Notes under the pieces: generated by a model
The model's database searches: none
What the model was told of the DNA's origin: nothing
What the model saw: only the letters and a program-made list of their open reading frames with translations
Made by a program: the position numbers and the translations under genes
From: Quillaja saponaria
Taxonomy: Eukaryota; Streptophyta; Magnoliopsida; Fabales; Quillajaceae
Length of the DNA: 64,000 bases
Assembly (NCBI GenBank): GCA_029379385.1
Contig: CM055608.1
Span: forward strand, 30,812,350-30,876,349
Direction of reading: 5' to 3'
Part shown: positions 12,238-24,447 of the stretch, in pieces
How positions within the stretch are numbered: position 1 is the stretch's first letter
How the letters are laid out: every line of letters begins with the position of its first letter

Positions 12238-14163
12238 TCAAGAAAGAAGCCAATCAACCATAGCATTTTGCTTGTCAGGATCTACATGATGACAATCACT
12301 TTCCAAATTATCAACCCCATCCCACAACCAAGACAGTAAGTCTTCATTATTTTCCACACCCTCAGCCGTAGATAACGTCTGATCATCATGATTCACTTGC
12401 ACATCCCAATCCCAATTATGAACACCACCATATTCATCAAAACATGAGGTACAGATTGAAGAGCAAGAATACCAGTTCCCACTCTGAGTAGTACTTTCTA
12501 GGTCTTGATGATCATGACTGCTATTTGTTGCCATCTCTTTTTGACACATAGGCGCCTCAAATATTACATCCCCATCATATCCATGTCTACCTTCTCTTTC
12601 CTCATTTACGGTCAAAACCCCACTCGGATCCACCAAGCTATTATTGTCCAAAATGTCATCGATTCCAGCTTGTCCTAAAATTTCATTCACAATCTCACCA
12701 GATGGGCTCAAAACTTTGCAATCTTCTGTACAACTTGTAGACAAGTTGATCTCCTTCTCTAATACTGCGGGTACTGTCTCTGTAGCATTTTCTTTGGGTA
12801 TCTTTGTGTTTAAGGTACTCATGCTTTTGTTTTTCTTCATGGCCAATCTGCTAGTTCTACCGCCTTTTCGCCTTGGATGCTGAAGATTGCTCGTTTTTGA
12901 TACGTCCTTTATTATTGGCAATTTCGATTCATTACTACTAGTAACTATTGTAGGCCGGCTGAAGGTGTTAATTTTTCTACTCAAGTGTGAATTCCAGTAG
13001 TTCTTTATTTCGTTGTCTGTTCTTCCTGGTAACTGACTTGCTATTAAAGACCACCTGAAATTTTACAAACGCAAAAAAATAATAAGAAATAAATACTAAA
13101 TTGTTAATTAAAGGGTGTTCAGAATTATTAAATAATTACATGCATGATTTGGCCACGCGACCCACGCCTCACAATATTATATATATTCCACTTCATCGTT
13201 TAGGGTCTTCATAAAATATGCTTAAAGTTAAAAAATAAAAAATAAAATCTGACAAAAGAAATATCTTGTGTGATAATAAAAATATCACGTCAACTTACAG
13301 CATCCATCACATTATGGCCCGTTTACCAACAGAATGGGATGCTAGTTTTACAAAAGGGTTTTATTTGAAGGCTGTTCTGAATGCGTTTGGAAAAGTATAA
13401 TAAATATAATTTTAAAATTAAAAAAATTAAAAAATTAAATTTTTTTTATTATATAATATTAAAATTATAATAATTATTATAATAAATAATACAAAATTTT
13501 TATATTTATTATTTTAATAAATATCTTAAAGACATCCATTCAAAAAAAATTTCAAAAACTAAAATAATGGCATACACAAAATCATTATTTACAATTATGG
13601 TTCAACTAAAAATTAAACCAAACTAACCTTATATACCTTTACTAATTCAGGAATTATCCTTAATTTAATTAAGTTTTATGATATCTAGCAAAGATATGAC
13701 TTTGATATTCTTGAGATGATGTCAAAATTAGTAAAATTAATGCAACTAAAATATTCTTAAAACTATATGTAAACAAAGAATTAATGCTGCAACTGCAAGA
13801 GTTAAGAGTACTAACCTATTCCCCAAAGAAGTTTGTAACTTTATGATAGTCTCTTCCTCTTGAGTTGATATGTTTCCTCTCTTCAAGTTAGCTCTCAAAT
13901 AATTAATCCATCTCAATCTGCAGCTCTTCCCACACCTCAATAATCCTTGAATTCATAATTTCAAATTGAAAAACCAATTAAAACCAGAAGAATAAGTAGA
14001 ATAATTTGCATTGATAAGTACTCCTTGTACCTGCACTCTTAGGCAATGACCTCCAAGAGCCTTCCCCGTTGGCCTGAATATACTTTTTCAAGATCTCATC
14101 CTCCTCTTCTGTCCACCTCCCCTTCTTTAACCCTACTTTCTCACAGCAAGGTGCCCTTCCCAT
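12238..14163 (-). CDS. R2R3-MYB transcription factor, subgroup 7 (MYB11/MYB12/MYB111-like flavonol regulator)
   Basis: A nuclear DNA-binding activator of early flavonoid and flavonol genes (CHS, CHI, F3H, FLS) by homology. Three exons: 14163-14031 (133 nt), 13945-13816 (130 nt) and 13054-12238 (817 nt). They total 1080 nt, or 359 aa. The 133/130-nt first exons are the standard R2R3-MYB layout. The protein starts [18 protein letters not shown]2 spans about 14-64 and R3 about 67-115, with [18 protein letters not shown] closing R3. The subgroup-7 motif is present as [10 protein letters not shown] (about 152-161), and the chain ends in DWLLS, matching the second subgroup-7 motif. The DLxxRxK-type bHLH-binding signature in R3 is not seen, as expected for bHLH-independent flavonol MYBs. 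Which of MYB11, 12 or 111 is the ortholog cannot be settled here. Confidence 0.93.
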
Positions 14164-14257
14164 TTCTGATAGATCTAGCTAGCAAGAATAGCACTATAGT
14201 GTGTATGTTTTTGCCACTAGTCTAGAATAATGCACTCAAAGTTGAGCTCCTAGTACA

Positions 14258-14268
14258 CTTTATATATA
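14258..14268 (-). promoter_or_regulatory. TATA box of the MYB gene
   Basis: The minus strand reads TATATATAAAG, a strong TATA box about 95-105 bp upstream of the MYB start codon at 14163. It implies a 5' leader of roughly 60-75 nt. Confidence 0.6.
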
Positions 14269-14916
14269 ATATTAATGGGATTAAGACACAAGGACTAGCA
14301 ATATTATTATACTGAGATGGGAAAAAGGTTTAAATTAGGCTTATTTATTATCTTAGTTTTTAGATTAATTCTTTTTTTATTTTGGTTTCTAAAAATTATT
14401 TCTTTAATCAAGTCCTTCAAAGATTCAAATTTTTTTTTTGTCATTCATGATTAAACTTATTTTAATTAAATTTTTAATCAAGTTAAAATTATTAAATTAA
14501 AAATTAGTTAACATATTTTTTTAAAAGATAATAAGAAAATAAATATTAATGTATAAAATGAGTATTGACTCAATCATTAAATAAATTTATTTTTTATATT
14601 TTAAATATTACACCTGATTATTATTATTTTTCTACAAATAGACTTTTTAGTAGATCATAATATTTTTTTATATATTTTTAATTATATCAACTAAATATGT
14701 AGTATTCTATCTAAATTTATAATTGTGAATTGATTAACAATTGATTGTACAAAATTAAATTTGAAAGGACTTGATTATAAAAGTTTCAACGATTAAAATA
14801 CAAATAATATAATTTCTAAAGACTAAAATAGTAAATAAAAATAAATTTATTGTGGTTTTATAGAATTGCAGGGGAAGGTAGGGTAGAGTGAAAATGATGT
14901 GTGTGGTCTAAGATTT

Positions 14917-15000
14917 TGCCACGTAGGCAATGAATAAAGACCGTAATCGTGGCTAATCTAGCGTGGAGCGTCGTCACGGGCTTTCAATCTCCCACGTTTA
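14917..15000. promoter_or_regulatory. ACGT-core (HY5-type) elements upstream of the MYB gene
   Basis: A near-palindrome, TGCCACGTAGGCA, lies at 14917-14929 and CCCACGTTT at 14991-14999. They are 750-840 bp upstream of the MYB start, in a short GC-richer island. Flavonol MYBs such as MYB12 are known HY5 targets through ACGT elements. The motifs are visible; the regulation is inferred. Confidence 0.35.
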
Positions 15001-15238
15001 TAATTATTTAATACGTACACCTTTGTCCCTAGAAATTAAAATCTCAACGCCCTAAATTCAAAACCTCTTAACTTTTCTGGGAAGACTGACGGACTTATTC
15101 GTTGGGAGCTCCCAATCACTAATTTCCTGAACGTTTGGCAATTATGTCCTCACATTATGAAAATATCGAAGTTATCGATTCTTTTTTTTGTCTTTCTAAT
15201 TTTGTTTTTTAATCAAACTTTTTATAATATATAACTAA

Positions 15239-15714
15239 GGAGATCTATTTGGATGGAGGGAAATGGAAGGTGAGAAAAGAATAATGTATTTTTATTTGTT
15301 TTGGAGTGTTTTTTAATAGAAGAAGAGAAAATGAAGAAATATATGTATTTTTTTAAATCTCAAAATTTTAATTCTTATAATTTGAAAATTTTAGAAAGAG
15401 ATGATAAATATTTTATAATATTTTAATGTAATGTTAAATATACCTTATATTTTTTATTAAATATCTATTAATAGTTAATTAAATCATTTTAAGACAAAAT
15501 TAAAAAAAATATGAATATTTTATTATTTTTTCTCGTTTCTCCCCAACTTCTAAATAAGAAATATATGTTATCATTTCCTCTCATATATCTTCATTTTTTT
15601 TAACTTTCAAATAAAAAAAAAAAGATAAGTGTCAATTTTCCTCAACTCTCATTTCTTCTTCTCTTTCTCCATTTACTCTCCTCTCATTTTTCTCTCGAAA
15701 TCTCATATAGACCC
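15239..15714. mobile_element. Tourist-like (PIF/Harbinger) MITE, 476 bp
   Basis: The element is flanked by TAA at 15236-15238 and 15715-15717, the three-base target duplication of PIF/Harbinger. The left end GGAGATCTATTTGGAT matches, with small gaps, the reverse complement of the right end, GGGTCTATATGAGAT. The subterminal regions are also complementary (GGAGGGAAATGGAAGGTGAG against the CTCTCATTT-rich right arm). There is no coding capacity, and the size is right for a MITE. Confidence 0.6.
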
Positions 15715-15817
15715 TAAATGATTACTTTTAGGTGCTATTAGATTCAGGTAATCAACTTTTTTTTTTAGATAAACATGATTTTATTTATTTATTGTAGTTA
15801 CTATGGTAGATACTATG

Positions 15818-16824
15818 AGGTTTTGGAGACAAGGGTCAAGGGTCTAATTTTTATTTTTTTTGGACAATATAATAGGATCTTCAATATAGGATAATTTCTA
15901 TTTTTCTGGGTCCATATCACCTGTCCAATCACCTCGGCCCACCGTCTACATCATCCCTATAAAAAAGGCCCAACACTTGCACAAACTGAAATCGAATTTT
16001 GAAAATCCCTTTTCAATCTCTACCCCACAGATTTTGATAATTTTTAAATTTTAAATTGTATGATAATTTTTAAATTTATAGTATATGATATTTATAAATT
16101 TTAAAACATATGATAATTAATAAATTTATCGTGTTTTATATTTTATAAATTTAAAGATTATGATAATTTTAAATTGTAAAATATGATATTTTAAATTTTA
16201 TGATAATTTTTTATTTTTAATGTATGATATTTTTAAAATTTAAGATGTATAATAAATTTTAAATATATAATGTATGATTATTTTTTTATTATAGTGTATG
16301 ATATTTTTAAATTTAAAATGTATGATATTTTAAAAAAATTTTAGTGTATGATATATTTAAATTTTAAAATGTATGATAAATTTAAAATGTATAATAATTT
16401 TTAAATTTATAGTGCATGATAATTTTTTATTTTAGAGTGTATGATATTTTTTATATTTAGAGTTTATGATAGTTTTTAAATTTATAGTGTATGATATGTT
16501 AAAATTTTAAAATTTATAATATTTTTTTGAAATTTAAAAGTGTAGATAATTTTTAAATTGACATGATATTTTTTTAACTTAAAATATATAATATATTTTC
16601 AGTACATGGTGAAACCGAATTTTTTAAAATTCAGTTTTAGTTTGTGCGGGTGGTGAGCCCCTTTGCATAGGGATGATGCAGATGGTGGGTCCAAGTGGTG
16701 GCATGGGCCGGTGAGTTAGACAAAATTCGATTTCTAGATTTATCTCATTTTGATTATTTAATTGTAGATCATACCATATAATTAAAAAAATTGAAAATTA
16801 AACCATTTTGTCCAAAATTCCGTA
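15818..16824. mobile_element. Non-autonomous inverted-repeat element (Mutator-like) with AT-rich repeat core
   Basis: Long inverted arms: the left arm (about 15818-16010) is complementary to the right arm (about 16605-16824), clearest in AGTTTGTGC...ATAGGGATGATG-AGA-GGTGGG. The outer ends share a GG-TTTTGGACAA pattern in inverted orientation. The 12-mer GTAGATACTATG occurs immediately outside the left end (15806-15817) and across the right end (16822-16833). This gives a direct repeat of at least 9 bp, in the Mutator-like range. The core (16030-16590) is a degenerate tandem array. No transposase is present. Confidence 0.6.
16030..16590. repeat. Degenerate AT-rich tandem array (TGTATGATAATTTTTAAATTT-like)
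   Basis: About twenty diverged copies of a 20-35-bp unit built from TATGATA followed by TTTTTAAATTT. The array fills the interior of the inverted-repeat element. It looks like expansion of a short internal motif within the transposon. Confidence 0.65.
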
Positions 16825-16833
16825 GATACTATG

Positions 16834-19329
16834 GTAGAGTGTTGGGATAAAAAAATCATTGATGTTATTGTAGTACAAAAACTAGGATTCTTACGACATT
16901 GTACGACACAATAGGCGGTATGAATAGACTATTCTTAAATTGTCCATCGGCAAGTTAACATAGTTTGTGGTTGAAAGCATTTGTTGTATAATTGAAGAAC
17001 TCATTGTTGGTTTCTCTTTTTAACACTTCTAGGAAAATATATTATTGGAAATGTGCTCAATTTGATGATAACATGCAATCTCAAAAGGTGTCATCATCCT
17101 CCATTTCAACAGATTCTTATAGTGCACAACACATACCTGCAGCAAATAGCAAATCATGAAATTATTGAACATTACCAAAATTTAGAAGTGTTGTTGATTA
17201 GGAACTCTATTGGAATAGAATATAATATATTACTTTGGTTTTTAATAATGTTGTTGATTAGGTGGAAGGTAATTCATAAATAAATAAATAAATTTGATAA
17301 CCATTGTAAAATAATAATACAATAAAAAATACTATCTACATTAGATAAGAATTTCATATTCTTTAACAATTTATAGTATTTTATAAACATTATTTTTCAT
17401 TAATTTTTTAGTTTTTTAGGAATGATCAGTAATTCAATTATAATTTATATTTATTTTAAGTTTAATAATAAAACAAAAATTATATTTATTTCTTCATAAT
17501 GTGACCATAAGGGTATTCTAAGTTGTTTATCTCAATTTTTTATAGTTTGGGTTTAGTTGTAACTTATTACATAGTTTGGGTCTATGTACTACCAACATAA
17601 TCCAAAGAATGTTAAAATAATTTATTTTTTATATATATTAATACTATTTTAAAAGTAGGCTCTTATTGTCTCCTATTTTAGAATAGTATAAAATAATTAA
17701 TCTAATTTAAATTAATTAAAAAATTTATTTTTTCTCTCCTAATAATTATCTATTATTCATCCATTCACATATCAACTACAAGTATCTTTTATCTCATACG
17801 CGTGTATGTGACTAGTATATACTATGTGTAAGGCATATATATATATATAATGTCACAGTGTACCAAAGATAAATTTTAAGAAAATTGGATACATAACAGA
17901 TTAATTTATATTGTAATAGAAAAATAGATATGTATTTATTAATATAATGAATTTATATTTTATTACTTTTGATATTTTAGTATAATTTTTATATCATATC
18001 ATGTTTGAAAATTGTATAGCAAAAAAAATAAAAATAGAATTGAATGATTAAAATACTATCAAATAATAAAATTGAATAATTATCTCATTCCACAACATTT
18101 CATTCACATTTTCTTTCCCATTTCAATTCATACATAAATTATTATTGAGTATCAAATTAGCAAAAGTGTAATTTTCATTTTAAATAAAAGAATTCATTTC
18201 ATTGAATGATAAAATTTATTAAAAATGAAACGATTTTTTTATTTTTTGGTTTCAAACACACGTAAAAATGTATCTATCTTGTGTTTATCAAGCACATGAT
18301 AATATGCTTACAAACATATAAGGGTCTACTTACTATTTATTTGAAGAAAATAAATAATATCTCTTTGTAGGCATGCCTAGTGAACTGAATAGATAAATTT
18401 ATTTTATAAATAAAAAATTTATAATATTTTTTATAGGAATTGATTATGTTTTTTGTGTTATTTATTATGTAAATTATTATATTTTTTTAATTAAAAAAAT
18501 TATAAGAATTCAATTTTAACACGTGTCTTTTTTTAATTTTTTTATTGAAATGGAAAGAAAAGACAAGGAAACAAAACTAGCAGGTAAAAATCGCTATTCT
18601 ACGTTGCAGCCTCAAGTAATCAGCTACACTATTTCTTTCTTGTGAATATGATTAAGATGGAGTGTGCCTTTAAAACATTCAATAGAAAAACCAAAATAAA
18701 GTACAGGTGTAGAAACGTCTATTTTTTATACGTCTGTGTGCCTGCTTTAATTATTTTTGTATCTTGCTTCTTGTGCATAGCTCGTTTCCCACGCATGGTG
18801 GATGGGTCCCTCGTTCTTTTGTATAATTGGTTTTTTAAAGGTTTAGGATTTTGCTTCACGTGTTCTACGCATCACTCATTAAAACAAAGTCAATGAGAAA
18901 TTTAAAACACATGAATGAATTATTAAAAACAATAAATTAAAATTGGTATATACTTTAGTGGTTTGATTAATTAATTAATATTGTAAACCTGAATTATGAT
19001 TAAACTCAGAAGATACGAATTATGTATTCTTGAGAATTTTTGTTTGAAACTTTCTAGAATCTATAACATTGTTTATATATAAATCAGCTCAAAAAGATAG
19101 TAAAAGATTAGATTCCTTCCTAATGTTTATACCAAAAAGACTAGCTTAAATTTGTTGGACCAAACTCTTGGGTTCATGGCCCCATGATTTATTTATTGGG
19201 TTCAAGATTTTCAGTTTCATTATTCTCAACCCATCTCTGGTGGTCTAAGTTCAGCCAGTCAGCCTCATTGCTTCTGTTAAACCCAAATGAAAAGGTCGTC
19301 TTGGGTGATACATAATTTAAGTTATCCAA
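16834..19329. other. Intergenic, AT-rich, no gene seen
   Basis: Scattered short reading frames (for example 17053-17283 and 18642-18896) have no recognisable domain or plausible exon partners. A short TA-rich run lies near 17830-17850. The stretch leads into the ERdj3B promoter. Confidence 0.5.
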
Positions 19330-19394
19330 ATTGGGCCCAATTGTAATTTTTCGGGCTTTACTTAAACGACGTCACGTACCCATTCTTATAAAAG
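19330..19394 (+). promoter_or_regulatory. Core promoter of the ERdj3B gene
   Basis: A TATA box, TATAAAAG, lies at 19387-19394. Just upstream are a compound ACGT element, CGACGTCACGT (19367-19377, bZIP/UPRE-like), and a palindromic TTGGGCCCAA (about 19331-19340, site II/TCP-like). The start codon is at 19805, so the 5' leader would be about 380 nt. No exact CCAAT-N9-CCACG was found here, unlike in the PDI promoter. Confidence 0.5.
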
Positions 19395-19804
19395 AGAAGC
19401 ACATGCATATGCAAATATAAAATATTGGGTTGCACTATGTGGAGTGTATTCATTGGTTGTAATAACCATAGCCTTGCTGTGATTGGCCAGTTTCGACAGA
19501 AACACGTTGGAAAGCGTAGTCTCTGGTTTAGTTGGACCCCGATTCCTTTTGTAAATCACATTTCTTTCTGTCTTCATCCTCACTTTCAGGACTCGAACTC
19601 GTTCCGAAATGCGAAACCAGAGCCATAGAGCGAGTTAAACTCAGAAAGGGGGAGAGAGACGAGGGCTCAGAGCGAATTTGTGGTCGGAAGCACAAGTTCG
19701 ATATTCCACGCTGCAATTCTAAACGCGATCTGATATTAGAGCCTTAAACTTGCATTGCGGAGAGATCCAACTCTCTCCTGATATTAAAATCTTCATAGAG
19801 ATCA

Positions 19805-22800
19805 ATGGCGCATAGAAGAGAGAAGCTACTGTTCCTCTTATATGCTCTTTGCTATGCTCTCTCCGCCATTGCAGGGTATTCATCTTTCTCTATCTTATAT
19901 ACATATATTTAATCCACAATGTTCAAAATTGGGCAGTATACATTGTATATTTTACATTTTATTTTCTATGCTCCAAAAATGGTTGCAGAAAGAGCTATTA
20001 TGATGTACTGCAAGTGCCAAAGGGTGCGTCGGACGAGCAAATAAAAAGAGCATACAGGAAGCTGGCGTTGAAGTACCATCCTGATAAAAACCAGGGCAAC
20101 GAGGAAGCTAATAAGAAATTTGCTGAGATCAGTAATGGTATGTTGTTAATTAGTGGGTTAATTTTTGTACGCTTTGATAATTGATTTCATCATGAGGTTT
20201 GCTTGGTTTTAATTTTCTTATTCTTCTTCTTTGTTTTGGCGGTTTTGATTATTATCAGCATATGAGGTGTTGTCTGATGGCGACAAGAGGAGTATATATG
20301 ATAGGTATGGTGAAGAGGGTCTGAAACAGCATGCTGCTAGTGGTGGCAGAGGTGGTGGAATGGGAATGAACATCAATGATTTATTCAGCGAGTAAGTATA
20401 TAAAAACATTTGCTGATAATAACTTACAGGAACCTTGGTAAAGGAATAAGCGTTTTTCTTTTTGTTGCTCTGTGTTTTCTTGATTGCTTGCATAAATAAT
20501 AAGTAGAAGAAATGTTCCTTTTTTTCTTTCTAATTTTAGAGTATGCTATTAGATTTATCAAGTCATTAATTTAGTTTATTAGTTGCAGTTGAGAGATTTA
20601 ATTATGGGAAACAAAGACTTATATAGCTGTTTCCTTTTGGTTAGATAAATTCCATTTGCTTGCGAAAAATTTGTGGCTTTTAGCAACAGCTTATCTGTTA
20701 GTACTTGGTATAGATGCCCTATATCATTAGCATTGAGCTGGCACAAAATAAGTGTCATATATCCTGTGTCCATAGTTTGTTTCATTCCTAATAAAGAAAG
20801 TGTTTATTTCAGTTTCTTTGGTGGAGGTTCAATGGAAGAGGAAGAGAAAATTGTAAAAGGTGATGACGTAATAGTTGAACTGGATGCCACTCTTGAAGAT
20901 CTGTACATGGGAGTTTCATTAAAGGTGAGATCATGTATAGATAAGTGTGATCTCTAGAACATTGCTGTTTCTTTAAAAACAAAAAAATGGTACTTGTGTG
21001 ATGCTGTTGTTCGAAGGGGGAAAGGGAATCGAGGTGGTCTGGCCTGGTTTACAAGAGGACTAGCCTAATGTGATGACCTACTGCCCTAGTATCAATCATT
21101 AAATTGTGCAACGTTCTAAGCCAAGGACTTGGATTCCACGTAATTATCAAATATCTTTTCTTCTGACACAATGATAATACTAACACACTCTTTGCTGCAT
21201 CAAGCAGTGTAAATTCTTGAATCTGCAATGTAACAGAACTGATTTAGGAAACAACAATTTCGTGAAATACAAATGAATCTTCCTTCTAACAAATGTAATT
21301 TGTGCTTCCTTAAATCTGAAGGTAGCACGGTATGCATTTTGGAATAGTTTACAATCACGGTTGGAACTGAATCCGCATGGTTGCTAATAATGACTTATTG
21401 ACATACCTTTGGCACTAAAAATTATTTAGCTTTTTAGTTGTTTGATGGTATATTTGGGATTGTGTGACATCAGGTTTGGAGGGAGAAAAATGTTTTAAAG
21501 CCAGCACCTGGCAAGAGACGCTGTAACTGTAGAAATCAGGTATATCACAAGCAAATTGGTCCAGGAATGTTTCAACAGATGACTGAGCTGGTAATTATTA
21601 TCTATGATGATCTTACAGAAATCAACTTATTTTTATTTATAGCAGAAACATGGTTCATGATATATCTGCACAATATCCTGCTGCTTCAAATTTTTGATAT
21701 TTGATACAAAGCTTGACAAACTTTTCTTTGAGATAATGTTATTTAAACTGCTTTATTCTGTTTCTACTGATTGCTATTTCAGGTTAGGGTTTTTTCTGGG
21801 TGGGCAGGTTCTATAAATAGAAAATTTGTAATATTTATTACGGTAGTTGACTATGATTTCAGTGCTATTTAATACAAAAATTACTACTATTAGAAGTTTT
21901 AATTTTCAAAGATTATATTTACTGCATCTTAATCTTAACAAGTGCCCCTATGACACTCGTTAGAAAAATCTTTCAGGTTATTGGCTTCTTTAAATATTTT
22001 TGTTTGCTCCTCCAGGTCTGTGAGCAGTGCCCAAATGTCAAATTTGAACGGGAAGGATATTTCATAACTGTTGATATTGAGAAAGGAATGCAAGATGGCC
22101 AAGTAAGCTTTCAGATTTTTAATTAAATAGTCATTATAGTCCGTTTTGTGGACCTAGACTAGTTAACTGTGAAATTCTTGTACTTCCTGGCTGCATAATG
22201 CTTTCTTTCCAAGTCTGCTAATAGGGACAATTAGATAAAGTTTCCATTACTTATCACCAAAAAGGAAAACAGAAGAGGAAAAAGGAAAAGACGGTGTATG
22301 GTATTTGGTAATCCTTAGTGGGTAAACCCTTTTTCTTTTTGCTAATAAGAAAATTACAATTACTGCAACCGAACAAAACTGCATGTACAACAGCAGTAGC
22401 GGGGATAGGTTCTACCACAGCAGGCCCTCGATGCAAACCATTAAAAGCCCACATACCTAGGTCATGTGCTGCCATATTTGCCTTGCTAGAGACCCCATTA
22501 CAATCCCAACCAATATTTCTAGAAAGAATCTCAATCCCCTCACTATACCACTCAATAGATTTCCATGGTGGTTCCACAATTGGCACAATGGTAAAGTTGC
22601 TCTCTGCTTGCTGAAGCAAGGAGCCTCTCCAGAATGAACCTAATCTACATGGGAGCGCTCTGAGTTGTGTGCTGGTTATAATGTTTGTGTGTAATCTTCA
22701 CTAGATGTGTTTTATTCCTGTTAGTTGATAGTGGTACTGAAGTGGAGCTAAATAGGAATCTTTGCTATCTAATTTTGCACTTAACTGACAATGTGACTAT

Positions 22801-23578
22801 TCTTATTGTATTGTTTCGTGCCTCTTGGAATAATGACAAGCTTTTTATTTTCACAGGAGGTGGTATTCTATGAAGATGGTGAGCCCATAATTGATGGAGA
22901 GCCAGGAGATTTAAGGGTTAGTTATTTCATTTTGATTTTGGCAGTAGGCATGTACTGAGTGCTGACTAAATATTCTATTTTGGGCAGTTCCGGATCCACA
23001 CAGCAGCCCATGACATTTTCAGAAGGGAAGGCAATGACTTGCACACAACAGTCACAATAACTCTGGTACCTGTTGAAAATTGCTGATATTGCACATCATT
23101 GCTTGAATTGTAATGTAGCAGATAGGTTATATAGGCTTGTAACCACTAAGTAACTCGAATTAAGACATGATATTTTCTCAATACCTGTTTGCTTCTTTAT
23201 ATGCCTAAGAAGTAAAACCACAACCTATGTGCATTTGTAAGGTTGATTGCTGAAGCTCTACTTCTTCAGGTTCAAGCCCTTGTTGGCTTCGAGAAGACCA
23301 TTAAACACCTAGATGAACATCTCGTGGATATCAGCTCCAAGGTACTGTACAAATGGGAGAAAGACCAAAATAGAAACTCATTTGACTTGGATTTTAATAC
23401 TTTTGTTTTGAATGCTTAGGGAATTACCACGCCCAAGGAAGTCAGAAATTTCAAAGGAGAAGGCATGCCATATCATCTGAGCTCTAAGAGAGGGGATCTT
23501 TACGTGAAGTTTGAGGTTCTGTTCCCCACTTCACTTACGGAAGACCAGAAGACAAAGCTGAAAGCAATTCTTGGCTAG
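19805..23578 (+). CDS. ERDJ3B: ER-resident J-protein, ERdj3B / DNAJB11 type
   Basis: A luminal Hsp40 co-chaperone of BiP. In Arabidopsis ERdj3B works with SDF2 and BiP, for example in folding of the receptor kinase EFR. Ten exons: 19805-19875, 19989-20137, 20259-20391, 20813-20924, 21474-21590, 22016-22102, 22857-22916, 22988-23065, 23270-23341, 23420-23578. They sum to 1038 nt, or 345 aa. A signal peptide ([17 protein letters not shown]..., cleaved near residue 24) precedes a J domain (about 26-92) with intact HPD in [12 protein letters not shown]. Next come a Gly/Met-rich linker and the substrate-binding C-terminal domains. The ERdj3-specific CNC and CEQC cysteine pairs (around 178-208) replace the type-I zinc finger. 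The protein ends KLKAILG with no KDEL, as in this family, where retention relies on partners. Intron 6 carries an antisense LINE fragment. Confidence 0.95.
22254..22619 (-). mobile_element. LINE-type RNase H fragment in ERdj3B intron 6
   Basis: On the minus strand 121 codons stay open. They include [18 protein letters not shown], which matches the C-terminal helix of the plant retroelement RNase H domain (pattern ReaNxaAHxLAkwA). The remaining residues show no retained catalytic set, and upstream reverse transcriptase is absent. This is a decayed piece of a non-LTR retrotransposon or a related RVT_3 domain, inserted antisense to the host gene. It is wholly within the intron (22103-22856). Confidence 0.45.
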
Positions 23579-24447
23579 CGTATGGCTTTAATTAATACTT
23601 ACATGTTATCATCTGGTATCTTTCCATAGTAAACTGAATAGGTCTTTACTAGCAAATTAGAGGTGCCCTGCATTAGGTCTCCCACCTTTATTTATTAGTT
23701 GAATAGTAGTCATTTTTCTGTGATTTCTAGACCTCCTTGCGCTGAAGTCCTTACTAACCTCTAATTTGTGGTGCCTTTTTGGCATGCTGGTTTTGTTTCA
23801 TTTAAGCAGCCTGAAGCTGATTGATAGAGTTACAAGGAAAAAGTGTAACAGAAACGGGAAAATATTAATCTTACTCATTACTTTAGGTACTACGCCTTGG
23901 CTAATTAGCTTTAACTTTTTCATGTTCTATTGCTGTCGCTGGCAATGTCCTCAAACCTCTTATCCCCAAAAAACGTGTCCTCGAAAGCATATTGCTCAAA
24001 CGTCAAAACAGTATAAACGATAACAGCAATATAATAAACTTGAATTGCAACCTACTCTCAAGTAGCCGAGCATGCATCATCGCCACTTGTAGTGTTTCGA
24101 CCATTGACATTTAACCGCATAAGAACATATCACTCAGAGCAGGAAAAAAAAAAAAATTAATTCCTGCAAGACTGCAATTGACAAGGCGTTTGACAGAATG
24201 ATTTCTTTTTAATATATATCAAGTTATTCACCTAATGTATTGGAAGTATCACAACTAGGATATGTCACAAAAATTTATCTACAGTATCACTAAAATTTAT
24301 CCACCGTATAATCACAACTAGGATATGTCACCAAAATTTACAGCATAGTAACTAAACTGGATAGATATGCATCGATCCCAAATGACTAGATCAGTAATGA
24401 AGCTTAACTGGGACAAAAGGAAAGAAAGAAAACAACTGATTACGTTA
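23579..24447. other. Convergent 3' region between ERdj3B and TAF13
   Basis: Contains the 3' untranslated regions of the two converging genes. A short imperfect duplication of TCACAACTAGGATATGTCAC lies at about 24250-24335. The small reading frame at 23766-24023 is not supported as a gene. Confidence 0.45.

Noticed and set aside
13317..13560. GGCCCGTTTACCAACAG, resembling the start of a hAT or Harbinger MITE, between MYB exons 2 and 3
   Set aside because: No matching inverted end or target duplication was found.
17053..17283. Short frame and overlapping Ser-rich peptide in another frame
   Set aside because: No domain, no splice partners and stops close by; not supportable as a gene or exon duplicate.
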